Positions 20,069-29,044 of a stretch of DNA of 64,000 nt are shown here, piece by piece. The stretch's first letter is position 1, and each line of letters starts with the position of its first letter. The translations under genes were made by a program, and so were the position numbers. The notes below the pieces were generated by a model. It was not told the origin of the DNA. It did not search any database and saw nothing but the letters and a program-made list of their open reading frames with translations. The DNA is from Martensiomyces pterosporus (lineage: Eukaryota > Kickxellomycota > Kickxellomycetes > Kickxellales > Kickxellaceae). The stretch spans positions 1-64,000 of the forward strand of contig MU604004.1 of assembly GCA_025201845.1 (NCBI GenBank). The letters are read 5' to 3'.

Positions 20069-20255
20069 TATTTTAAAAAACAAATCTAAATAGGAGCTAG
20101 CGACGCCATTGCTTTTAGCCTCTTTTTTTTTCTTTCCTCCGGCTCTTCTTTTCTAGTCGTCCATTTCTTTCCATCTCCTTACTTTTCTATCTGGATATAA
20201 ACAAATACAAACGCTATCATACATTTATGATGGGTAATCTAGAGCCGCTTCCACT

Positions 20256-20411
20256 TTAGTGGCCACCAAAGTCTCTGACAAACCCCACTCCTCCGCCGCC
20301 ATTGTGCTGGTCTCCAACATATGTGCTCTGCCCGCGCCTCACCCACCACACGAATGCGATTAGGACAAGTGCGAAGATCACGCTGGCGACAATGCTGCCT
20401 GTAGAAACCAT
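20256..20411 (-). CDS. Small single-helix membrane protein, Gly-rich tail (51 aa)
   Basis: Starting at the ATG at 20411 gives MVSTGSIVASVIFALVLIAF, one membrane helix, then WWVRRGQST and a short Gly-rich tail. The frame is open further upstream to 20534, but a TATA box (minus strand, 20521-20530) overlaps that upstream ATG, so the longer form is unlikely. The layout (about five residues, a helix, basic residues, a Gly-rich tail) matches the proteins at 21056-21526 and 21980-22603. Basic residues after the helix predict the tail to be cytosolic. Function unknown. Confidence 0.6.
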   Translation of the reverse strand: MVSTGSIVASVIFALVLIAFVWWVRRGQSTYVGDQHNGGGGVGFVRDFGGH

Positions 20412-20520
20412 TCCCTCTATTGTGTGCAGCAGGCTACTTGAAAAATATGCGCGTTTGGAGAAAGCAGAGATGGAAGCAAGGGAAGAAAACAAGGTCGTGT
20501 TTGCACAGCCCGTGCCTTTG

Positions 20521-20530
20521 TTTATAAATA
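20521..20530 (-). promoter_or_regulatory. TATA box of the 51-aa membrane protein gene
   Basis: Reads TATTTATAAA on the minus strand, about 110 bases upstream of the ATG at 20411. It decides between the two possible starts of that gene. Confidence 0.55.
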
Positions 20531-20700
20531 GCATATGCCGATGATGTCAAGCTAAAGATAGAATTTGGCGATATCAGGCTGCACACTAGTTAATTGACTG
20601 GTTCTATTGCATGTAGGGAAACCGCGTTGTTATTGGGAGGGATGTCAATGTATATATATATATAAGGAGAATAATTGGTCATTGCATCCACCATGGCATC

Positions 20701-20866
20701 TGACACCAACGAGAACAACGCCGCAGCCATCACCCAATCTTCCAGCACTTCCTGGAGCAGTCCCTATACGTCTCGCCGCTCATATCCTCACCACAAGCAT
20801 GAGGATGACGACCAATACTCCTGTGCCGCTTGCGATACTCGTGATTCCACCTGCCAAGATGCACGT
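20701..20866 (-). pseudogene. Decayed fourth copy of the single-helix Gly/His-tail gene
   Basis: Translating the minus strand from 20866 gives TCILAGGITSIASGTGVLVV and then ILMLVVRI, a TGA stop at 20780-20782, then AARRIGTAPGSAGRLGDG. This aligns without gaps through the helix with the protein at 21056-21526 (SLSPGAVAGIVVGAAILVVV, then RSWSGRRAAPGG). The codon at the place of the start ATG is ACG (20864-20866), and the stop falls just after the helix. The tail has lost its Gly/His periodicity. The match is by eye, so moderate confidence; a plus-strand frame at 20693-20908 is the competing reading. Confidence 0.5.
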
Positions 20867-21055
20867 GAATTGGCTGTGGGGTGTAGAGGTGTGCTTGGGA
20901 TTCAGTAGCAGAAGAAAGTGCCAGAAGAACGGCCAAAGTACAGTGCTGCAACCCGCTCTCCAGATGGCTGGCTTTTCCTCTCGGCTTGCATTTGAACATG
21001 ATGGGAACTGGACTGAGCGTTGAGAAATAGAACAGGGATTGGCTTGGAACTGCTC

Positions 21056-21526
21056 TTAGTCACCTCCACCACCACCACCACCACCGCCGCCACCGTCACC
21101 ACCACCACCACCGCTGTCACCTCCTCCTCCACCGCTGTAACCACCTCCTCCATCATGCCCACCGTGTCCTCCATCATGTCCACCGTGTCCTCCATGTCCA
21201 CCATGTCCACCATGTCCACCATGCCCTCCATGTCCCCCGTGCCCTCCATGTCCCCCGTGCCCTCCATGTCCCCCGTGCCCTCCGTGTCCGCCATTATCAC
21301 TAACATTATCACCGCCATTATTATTGGGATAGCCGTCGTATCCACCATAAACACCTGCGCCGCCACTAGTAAACACAGCGTCGCCGCCACTTTCCAGTCG
21401 ACGAGAACCTCCACCTCCTGGTGCTGCACGCCTACCGGACCAACTGCGTGCTATAATTATAAGCACGACAACCAATATGGCTGCCCCAACTACGATACCC
21501 GCAACCGCACCTGGTGAAAGAGACAT
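21056..21526 (-). CDS. Single-helix membrane protein with Gly-Gly-His repeat tail (156 aa)
   Basis: The N-terminus MSLSPGAVAGIVVGAAILVV continues into a membrane helix ending LIIIARSWSGRR. An in-frame TGA lies just upstream, so the ATG at 21526 is the start. The tail is Gly/Tyr/Asn-rich (about 50-75), then about a dozen GGH triplets, then Gly/Asp/Ser to the end. Basic residues after the helix predict a cytosolic tail. His spaced every third residue could bind divalent metal, but that is inference. The protein at 21980-22603 shares S-P-G-A-[IV]-A-G-I and the helix, which supports this strand against the plus-strand frame through the same repeat (21020-21517). No TATA box is obvious; a tRNA gene lies 180 bases upstream. 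Confidence 0.65.
   Translation of the reverse strand: MSLSPGAVAGIVVGAAILVVVLIIIARSWSGRRAAPGGGGSRRLESGGDAVFTSGGAGVYGGYDGYPNNNGGDNVSDNGGHGGHGGHGGHGGHGGHGGHGGHGGHGGHGGHGGHGGHDGGHGGHDGGGGYSGGGGGDSGGGGGDGGGGGGGGGGGD
21153..21300. repeat. 9/18-base minisatellite encoding Gly-Gly-His repeats
   Basis: Tandem units of TCCACCATG and TCCCCCGTGCCCTCCATG (plus-strand sense) with few variants. It lies inside the 156-aa membrane-protein gene and preserves its frame, since units are multiples of nine. Confidence 0.75.
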
Positions 21527-21704
21527 ATTTCAAGACGTAAGCAAAAATAATTATGACAGCAAAAGCAAAGGAGGCCAGCATGGTTCCAGGATGCTGCTGG
21601 GACAAGTCATTTCCACGCATGTTCTCCACAGAAAGTCACCGCTGATTTCCTGTCAATCCTGCTGCGCAGGCAAATGACATGGGCGCAAAAAAAAACAAAA
21701 AGAA

Positions 21705-21778
21705 TGCTCACTACAGGGGTCGAACCTGTGACCTACGCGTTATTAGCACGTCGCTCTAACCGACTGAGCTAAGCGAGC
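21705..21778 (-). tRNA. tRNA-Ile (anticodon AAT)
   Basis: 74 bases on the minus strand fold as a standard cloverleaf. Acceptor stem GCTCGCT pairs with AGTGAGC (one G-T), D-arm GCTC/GAGC, anticodon stem ACGTG/CGCGT with loop CTAATAA (anticodon AAT), T-arm ACAGG/CCTGT with loop TTCGACC, and discriminator A. There is no intron and no encoded CCA. A T-rich run follows immediately (minus-strand TTCTTTTTG and more T), a normal Pol III terminator. Confidence 0.95.
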
Positions 21779-21979
21779 CTCGAATCTATTCCGTTCTTCT
21801 GGAAACCAGTTTCATACACACATAGTCTATTATTCTTATTTTCTTACGAAATTGACCTGACCAAGCCAGCACCAGACGTGAAGAACTAGCGACTGCCAGC
21901 TGTGGCTGCACAAGAGAATTAATGTATTGCATGTATGTGCTGAAATGTATAACAACAGATAGCTAATGGATAGGTGCGA

Positions 21980-22603
21980 CTAATAGCTGCACCCAGCATC
22001 ACTCCCACTGTAGCTGCTGCCTCCACTACCGCCACCACCACTGTAGCCACCGCTGTAGTCGCTACCGTATCCACCGTCGCCAGCATCGGCGTTGTACCCT
22101 TCATAGTTGTGGTCGTCATTATGTCCACCGTGGTTGCTGCCATGGTTGTAGCTGCTTCCACTATCGATAACATTAATGGCAGCAGTGGTATTGCTGATTG
22201 CAGCTACCCCATTATCGGGCTGGTCCTCATGGTGATGATGGTGGTGGTGGTGATGGTGGTGGTGGTTGAGTCCGTCGCTGTGTCCTGGAATAGTGTCTGC
22301 AACAACAGCAGCTGAAGTGCTGATTGTGCCGACACCCTTACCGCTTGTAGTGTCATTTGTCTCGGGTATTGCCTCAATTTCAATAGCACTTCCATTTCCA
22401 ATGAAACTACGGAGATCGACAGCTGTATCAACAGAACCACCGGCAATGCTAGTTTCACCTGTCTTGTTTCTGGTACTCTCTTTGCGATGTTCCCTCCTTG
22501 CCAGACACCGCTTCCACATTACATAAACTGCGGATAATAGAACGACGAGCAATGCGGCTGAACCAAATGCAATTCCAGCAATGGCACCAGGCGAGATATA
22601 CAT
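21980..22603 (-). CDS. Single-helix membrane protein with poly-His and Gly/Tyr/Asn-rich tail (207 aa)
   Basis: MYISPGAIAGIAFGSAALLV begins a helix that ends at VMWKRCLARREHRKE, so the tail should be cytosolic. Next come a charged/Thr-rich region with PGHSDGLN, a run of 12 His (about residues 112-123), and a C-terminal Gly/Ser/Tyr/His-rich part. A TATA-like box (minus strand, 22756-22763) lies about 155 bases upstream and there is no ATG between it and 22603, which supports this start. CTAAC plus a pyrimidine stretch and CAG, ending at 22621, resembles a 3' splice site of a leader intron. Paralogue of 21056-21526; histidine-rich tails suggest metal binding, untested. Confidence 0.65.
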   Translation of the reverse strand: MYISPGAIAGIAFGSAALLVVLLSAVYVMWKRCLARREHRKESTRNKTGETSIAGGSVDTAVDLRSFIGNGSAIEIEAIPETNDTTSGKGVGTISTSAAVVADTIPGHSDGLNHHHHHHHHHHHHEDQPDNGVAAISNTTAAINVIDSGSSYNHGSNHGGHNDDHNYEGYNADAGDGGYGSDYSGGYSGGGGSGGSSYSGSDAGCSY

Positions 22604-24175
22604 ATCGATGATAGCAAAGACTGCAATGAGAACGGGTTAGCGGGTTACAATAAATAGGAAAAAGGAAGAAATATAGCGAATATCAAATAACAAAATGGCT
22701 ATGAAAATAAACGTATTCGAGACAGGCGGTTGCTGTGATGACACCTGTCGTGGTACTTATATGCCATATGCCTACAAAACAAAAGCACCGCCTCCTATTT
22801 GTAGAGGTCATACCACATGGCCGTTCATTTTGCAGAAATCACAGGAAACCAAGCCGTTCAAAATTAGATTCATTTCTTGGCACAGTTTGGTCATGGCCAA
22901 CTCTAAATCAGAAATCAGCAAAATGTCTCTGGAGTGTTGCTGGGAAGGACACACTTGTCCACAGCTCGTTCCTGGCCAATATATGGGCAGTGCAGTAAAA
23001 ATGGCACTCTTTTATCATCATAAATTACGTCATTGGAAATCGAGTGGCCTGCACCATGTTGAACAGGGCGGTCATTACATAATGCTATTGTTAGAGTGGC
23101 TATCCACACATGCAAGCAGGCTGTGCTGTAGATGGGCATACTGCTGGGTAGCCTGCATCTGCGGTATTTCCTCGATTATTCCTCACAGGCATTGTACACC
23201 TGCTGGTAGACATCCATTTGTTCATGTTAAAGGGAGCACCATCGTACGCAGTGAAACAAGAGACCGAATCCACATTGATCCGCTTGTAAGAGTCAAGTAC
23301 GAGCCAGCCACCAAAATGTCTAAGCTCAGCTACTGCCAAGGCCGCACGAGCTGCTGCCATGAAGACCCCAAATGTTCTGATTCCTTTTTCGTTTTCTGAT
23401 ACTTTGCTAGAAATACACCAGTCAGAATGTAAAGGAAAGCAAAAAGCCTGCAAATGCGAGCCCCAATTCTATATTTCGGCACGAAAATCAAAGCCCCTAG
23501 GCCTGTTTGGTCAGCGGCACTAATATCGGCGGCCTCTGTCGCATCAGTATCAGAATCAGCAGCAGATCTGAAACCCTCGCTCTTTCCGTGGCTGCCATAC
23601 TTGCCGCCAATGCTCTTGGTAGCAGCAGCCGGAGCAGAGTGTGTAGTGAGCACTGCTGTGATAATCGTGGTTCAGAGCCACTCCCAGCAAGGTCTTTGTA
23701 TCCATCTGGAGTGCGGTATCTACAGCATCTTTAAAAGCATAATTGGCAGTATGCTTGCATGCTGCTGCGATCGTTGCTATACATAGAAAAAGTGTAGTGC
23801 CAAGACATGTGCGATTGTCCCAATATGCAATATTGGCGTGCCCTAACCCTTTCAATTAATTTGCGTGACATCTGTGCGTGTGTTTGCGGCAAGTGGTGTG
23901 GTCTTTGAGCCATTAGAGCCAACATGATGCATAAATAGAACGCAGGGCATCTATTTATATGCCGCATGTACAATGCCCATTTTTGACCTAGATATTGTGT
24001 GATAATGTTACTGATGGTGAGCTGATAAAATAGAGATTTGGATAAAATAGAAATTAATGCACAGGTGGTGGGGCTTGTTGGCCATGGTGGATAACACGAA
24101 GAAGAGCTCCAGTGGCTTGCTGTTGGTGTGCCAGCAGCCCTCTCCATTCTTAATAGTATTTTGTGTGTCTGGATA
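22604..24175. other. Intergenic region with possible gene debris
   Basis: About 1.6 kb between two minus-strand genes. On the minus strand several short frames look protein-like (23100-23360, with signal-like MAAARAALAVAEL and later Cys pairs; 22915-23139; 23330-23653, with a hydrophobic segment RLFAFLYILTGVFLA), but they lie in different frames with stops. A plus-strand frame of 234 codons (22695-23399) has no recognisable domain. I cannot build a gene; a decayed one is possible. Confidence 0.35.
22756..22763 (-). promoter_or_regulatory. TATA-like box of the poly-His membrane protein gene
   Basis: Reads CATATAAG on the minus strand, about 155 bases before the ATG at 22603. It is the only good TATA candidate nearby. 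Confidence 0.45.
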
Positions 24176-26701
24176 TCATACAGTCGGGCCAGCGATGCGG
24201 CCACGCAATATTGGCAGCACAGAGCCATTAATTTTGATAATCTTTCTCCCCTCCCACTCATAGTTCTTCGCTTGCTCCGAGCGCGCAGTGACGTACATGG
24301 GCGTGACAACACCAGGGAACCAGGGCAGGTGCCTGAACAAGAACCGGGACTCGATGCTATACACAGTCTTGGTGTTCCAGCTGCCCAGCGAGTCATGGGG
24401 CGTGCGGTACATAAAGCGCTCCAGCTTTGCCACCAGGTTCTTGCGCCGCAGCTCACGCTTGCGCTCCTGCTCCTCCATGATCTTCCGCAGCTCTTTCCGC
24501 CGTTGAAAATGCTCATAGGCGGTCGAGAGCCCATACACATCAAACAGGTTGTTCTTTGCGTGTGACATGATGTCGTCCACGCTGATCCACGCTTGGTAGT
24601 TGAGCTTCTCAAAGGTCTCGCGACGGATGCGCACAAGGTCCTCGGGTGTGTAGTGCGAGTCAATGATGCGCGCAATGTTCGCAGTGCTAAACACCTCGGG
24701 CGTATTGGTCTTCACCGATGTTATCGATGCGAGCATAAATGTGCCTAGAAAGAGCGAGTGTGCTGCTTCGTAGGACGCGTCGATGCACTGGTTCTGAATC
24801 TGGTAATACCGCCGAAGGAGTATGAGGCACGGTATGGCTGTCCACATATCGGCCATTGTGCTGTCCATCAGGTTCCAAATAAAGTCGTGGAGCTCGGGCA
24901 GCCGCCGCTCAAAGGGAATCACAGCCTGACACGTGTCGATTTTGTAGATGAGCTTCAGATACTCGACGATGCTGTCCACGGTCTCTGGCGTGGGCGGGTA
25001 GAACTGGTCGCTCTCAATGTTGAACACCATGGGTGGCTCACGCTCAGTGTTTGGGTGCACGCTGTCGTGTGGAGCACTTGTGATAATAAACTCGTGCGTG
25101 TCCGGAGTGTAGTAGCAGCCCCAGTACGGTAGCTCCCGGCAGTACACGACGGGGTCGATTTCTTGGGGCTCGGGCAGCTCAAGGTCGCAATCGCTGGCAT
25201 CTCCCTCGTCGCCTGAATCATAGCTTGCTTCACCGTCACTGTTGTCCTCACCGTCACACAGCTCGTCTCCGCCAACAGGGTTCATGGCGTGGCTCTTGCA
25301 TGCGTCTGGGGACATTGCAATCTGCGAATGCCGCTTGTTACTTTGAGCCTCTGGCCACCAGGAGTCGGTGTTGCTGGCAACGGTTTTGGGGAGACGATAG
25401 AACACGCTGCTTCTTTTGGACATGGAGATGAATATCGGGTGGTTGGGCGCCAAAACCTGGCTGTGAGCGGAGGCTGAGGTGCCACCAGCAGTAGCTGAAA
25501 CAGAGGCCCTTTTGCCTGTACTGCGCGAAGCGCCTGGCTGGGGCAGGCTATTTTGGGCGTTGGAGGCAGCCTGGTGCATGTGCACAGATGACTCGGCGCA
25601 TCCTCTTGCAGTATCAAGGTACATCTCGCCAGTTGGGCCAATTACCCACACCTTACCCTCGTGTGCATGAGCAGCAGCGGCAGCAGACGCAGGAGGCGCA
25701 TGTGCGGTAACAGCGCTTTTCTGTGGATGATGGGGAGGCTGTGGTTGGACAATGGAGCTGCGGCAGTTGCCCTCGTCGTTGTTGCCATTTCTGCCATCAC
25801 GAGTGAAATGCGATTCGGCGTTACTCGCTGTGTGGAAACCACTCTGTTGCTGCTGCTGCCTCTGCACGCACAGCGACAGCTGCCGTGGTTGCGGTTGTCT
25901 CGACTGAATATCTTGAGAATCTGCAGGCAGGGAGTGATGGAGGCGACAGCGAGTGCCGGATGCATGGTCGCTGTCGACTGGGCTAGCTGGCTGCTCGGTT
26001 GGGAACTTTTTCAGTGGCACGGTGCCTGGAACAGGCGAAGAAGACTCTGGAGTAGCGGTGGTTGGTGCTGCAGAGTCATCGACAGCTATACCTGCAATCT
26101 GGCGGCTAAGCGACTGTATTGGAGCCATGGCAAATGACAGGTAAGAGAGCGGCCTGGAGAGGCGCCTTTTCAAAGTGCGAGCGGTGAATGTGCCACTCAG
26201 TGGAGGATGCGGCGGTGGCACAGAATCTTCTGGCTCTACCGTGGCGGCGGCGGCAGCAGCAGCGGCAGCAAGAGCCCGCCTCCTTTCAATTGGCAAGCAG
26301 ATAGATCCGGTGGCGGTAACGTTCGAGGTGGATATTGTTGACGAGGACGTCGCTGAACGTGGAGAGAGCAGAGGAAGGGAGGGCGATATTGAAGGAGCGC
26401 AGCTAAGCCGACCCGGGTGTGCCTGCTGTTGTTGTGGTGCTGCTGCTGCTGCTGCCACTGCTGCTGCTTTTGCTGGCGAAGAGTGGGGCTTAACGGGCAG
26501 CTGCTGCATACAAACCGAGTGGCTTTGCGTTGAGGCCGATGGCGGAGAATTCCGAGATTTCAGCTGGCGGCAAAGGGGGCTATTATTATTACCAGTAAGG
26601 GAAATCGCATTTTTGGACGCCGCGCCGCCGTTGTTGCTGCTGTGGCACCTGTCTCCTTCTTCCCCTGGTGAGTAACAGGGCTTAAAATTGCTGCTCCACA
26701 T
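24176..26701 (-). CDS. Cyclin-box protein with long disordered N-terminus (up to 841 aa)
   Basis: The C-terminal third has a cyclin-type fold. At about residues 585-720 it reads TVDSIVEYLKLIYKIDTC, then MADMWTAIPCLILLRRYYQI, then AAHSLFLGTFMLASITS and DSHYTPEDLVRIRRETFEKL, matching the first cyclin repeat in which a partner kinase would bind. The following 120 residues are basic and helical (KELRKIMEEQERKRELRRK). Residues 1-500 are low-complexity Ser, Ala, Gln and Pro, including Ala runs and an acidic patch near 500. A PCL/Pho80-like or morphogenesis role is possible but the subfamily is not clear. The start at 26701 is the first ATG of the frame; MAPIQSLSRQ (about residue 192) is another possible start. 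Confidence 0.7.
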   Translation of the reverse strand: MWSSNFKPCYSPGEEGDRCHSSNNGGAASKNAISLTGNNNSPLCRQLKSRNSPPSASTQSHSVCMQQLPVKPHSSPAKAAAVAAAAAAPQQQQAHPGRLSCAPSISPSLPLLSPRSATSSSTISTSNVTATGSICLPIERRRALAAAAAAAAATVEPEDSVPPPHPPLSGTFTARTLKRRLSRPLSYLSFAMAPIQSLSRQIAGIAVDDSAAPTTATPESSSPVPGTVPLKKFPTEQPASPVDSDHASGTRCRLHHSLPADSQDIQSRQPQPRQLSLCVQRQQQQQSGFHTASNAESHFTRDGRNGNNDEGNCRSSIVQPQPPHHPQKSAVTAHAPPASAAAAAHAHEGKVWVIGPTGEMYLDTARGCAESSVHMHQAASNAQNSLPQPGASRSTGKRASVSATAGGTSASAHSQVLAPNHPIFISMSKRSSVFYRLPKTVASNTDSWWPEAQSNKRHSQIAMSPDACKSHAMNPVGGDELCDGEDNSDGEASYDSGDEGDASDCDLELPEPQEIDPVVYCRELPYWGCYYTPDTHEFIITSAPHDSVHPNTEREPPMVFNIESDQFYPPTPETVDSIVEYLKLIYKIDTCQAVIPFERRLPELHDFIWNLMDSTMADMWTAIPCLILLRRYYQIQNQCIDASYEAAHSLFLGTFMLASITSVKTNTPEVFSTANIARIIDSHYTPEDLVRIRRETFEKLNYQAWISVDDIMSHAKNNLFDVYGLSTAYEHFQRRKELRKIMEEQERKRELRRKNLVAKLERFMYRTPHDSLGSWNTKTVYSIESRFLFRHLPWFPGVVTPMYVTARSEQAKNYEWEGRKIIKINGSVLPILRGRIAGPTV

Positions 26702-29044
26702 GTCTCTTGTAGCTACAGGATTGTGTGTCCAGCGAGTATCGGCGTGTCATTCAGGCTAAGCGAGGGCAATGCGGCATACAGCAGAGATGCAGAAATGCAG
26801 AAGAGGGAGGGCACCAGATGTTTATTAGCACTTGTATTTTGGAGTAGGCGCGTGCGTGAGAAAGAGAGAAAGAAGGCAAAGCAGCAGGGGTGAGTAGCAG
26901 AGGGAGGGAGAGCAAAGGCAGCCTGCGCTGGAAGACGCAGCGAGGTGGGCAGAGCAAGACCATAGAGCGAAAAGGGGATGGGACTGAATAATGGCTGCTA
27001 GGCGCCCTTTGTTGTCATTTTTGTTGTCGCGTGCTAAGACGAGAGCCAGAGGGGAGGAGAGGGCAGAGATGGGCTTGTTTACAAATGCACCGCACTGAAG
27101 AGCAGATTTGTTTGGAGTCCTACTGCGCCAAAGAAGAAGCGGAAGAAACGTAATAGGCATGGCATGGCCTTCATGTCAAGGCGTACTCGCTCTCTCCCTC
27201 ACACAGAAAGCAAAACAAAAAATAACAGGAAACGCGGTGGAGACAATATGGAGGAAGAGACACAGTATTATTTTTTTTGCTGCTGTTGTTCGCCGATCGA
27301 TTCAGCCAAAGGAGAATGAAAAATAAAAAACATGATTATCAGTAACAATAGCGACATGATGATTACATGTGGTGGTGAGGTTACACGGATGCACAAATTT
27401 ACGGGAAGATAAAGAGATTGCAAGACACCCAAGATCATGGCAGGAATTGCTGGCCAGAAAGTGTGGCAGTGGTACCAGGAATACGCAAGAGCAAGCGGAA
27501 GAGGAAAGGGGGCTTGAAATGGAGAAGGGGTCCATCTGTTAACTGCAAGTGCCGAGGCGTACCTTTTTGTGTGGGAGAAAAGTAGGGTGATATGAAGCGA
27601 GACACAGGCTCGTGTGGTATATGTGCAGTGGTGCGTGCACTCAGCCGCTAAATCCACCCAGCGAGTGTGACCACGGTTAATAACGGTATTGATGAATAGC
27701 CCGCCAAGCACTGGGGAAGGCGGTAAGAATAAAGTCAAACAGCTACGCGGGCAGCAAAGATAGCGGGCTGAGCTGGGGTGGTGTTTGTAGCAGGGCTATC
27801 GGTGTGGAGCCACAGTCAATCGCTGCGAGGGGTTCGAAAGAAAAGCTTTTGCGCAACAAGAATGGTGAAGAGCTATGGCAGCAGAAGCAAGTGGAGCAGA
27901 GGGAGGTGTGAGTGGAGCTACTCGGGCTTTTAAAAGGCGAGGGGGCAACAAGGAAGAGAATCGCTGGGTGCGAGTGCCTGCTGGCTTGGCTGGCTTTGCT
28001 GTCTGACTTTGCGAGTGGGTGTGGGTGGCACGCGGGTGCCTTTTAAGAATTGAAGGCGGGAAGGGCATGTATGCTGCTCAGCCACCCTAATCGCCAACGA
28101 GGCAGCGGCAGTGGCCAACTGCAGGCCACTACCTTTTTTGCAAGGGGAGCAAAAAAAGATGTGTTCGGCTGTCAGGCAAAAAAAACCTGAACGCATGGGA
28201 TGGGATGGACAGAGGGAGGGGGTGTATCCAGCTGGTGCAGGCTACCCCCCGCCTGCGCCTTTCCGGAAAAGGACGCAGCTGCTCAGATTGGAATGCGGGC
28301 CTGAAAAGAACGCTGCGCCGTTTTGGTCTCTGCTCAAGTTACAGGTGTAGCAAAACGCGACGTGCCTGGAGAAAGCAGCGCAAGAATAACGACGATAGCG
28401 AAGACTAAAGTGGCAGGCTCCACAAGCATGTCATGTGTAGCCATTGCACTCTGAGTGCGTTTGGTTGTTCCCACTTTTCAGCCGGAAAAGCCCGCAACAA
28501 TTAGACTACAAATGCATGGCACGAATAAAACAAGCTGCTGCAAATGCAGCAACACAGCGTGAGCATCGCAGACTGATGCTGATTATGTGTGCCCGCGAGA
28601 ATGAATCCGTGGAATGCCAGCGTCACAGGTCCTATTCCCAGCTGCTGCCCTGCCCATGTGCACGCTGCCAGGCTAAATGGCGATTGAGCGAGTGTGGGTG
28701 TGCGTGTGTGGCAGTAGCTCCCGTCACTGGCACATAGCATTATACGCTATCTACATGCATCACAGGCCACGCCAGAAGCCTAGTGCTGGGTGTGGAGGTG
28801 CTTGCTCCACAGCACGTGCGCAGCCTGCTATTCGCCAGCATGCGCAACCCCGCGCAAAAAAGCTCGAGCCCCCTCCTCCGCGACTCTGAGCAAGAGGCTA
28901 GCTGGCTCTGGCACACCCTCCTCTTCTCTACTCGCCACCACACGTTCTTGCGTTTACACCACGGACAGCTCTTTTTCCTACCAGCCCAAATTCCAATATC
29001 CTGCACCACAGTATTCTATTCTATTTTGTTCTCAAGCACTTGCA
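26702..29044. other. 2.3-kb divergent intergenic region
   Basis: Shared upstream region of the cyclin-box gene (minus) and RPN13 (plus). It has A/G-rich tracts (26820-27300) and several short frames up to 156 codons without recognisable content. No RNA gene or repeat family seen. Confidence 0.45.

Noticed and set aside
20693..20908. Plus-strand 71-codon gene after a TATATATA tract
   Set aside because: Has a good ATG context and a TATA-like tract, but no domain, while the minus strand aligns gap-free with the helix of the neighbouring family. Not fully excluded.
21020..21517. Plus-strand Thr/Ser/Met-rich frame of 165 codons
   Set aside because: Same DNA as the Gly-Gly-His gene. Only the minus-strand reading has a helix shared with the paralogue at 21980-22603.
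22695..23399. Plus-strand frame of 234 codons
   Set aside because: No signal, domain or regular composition. It overlaps the likely promoter of the minus-strand poly-His gene.
23731..24675. Minus-strand frame of 314 codons
   Set aside because: Largely overlaps the end of the cyclin-box gene in another frame and shows shadow-like Arg/Ser composition.
27820..27850. tRNA B-box-like GGGTTCGAAAG
   Set aside because: No matching A-box or cloverleaf stems around it.
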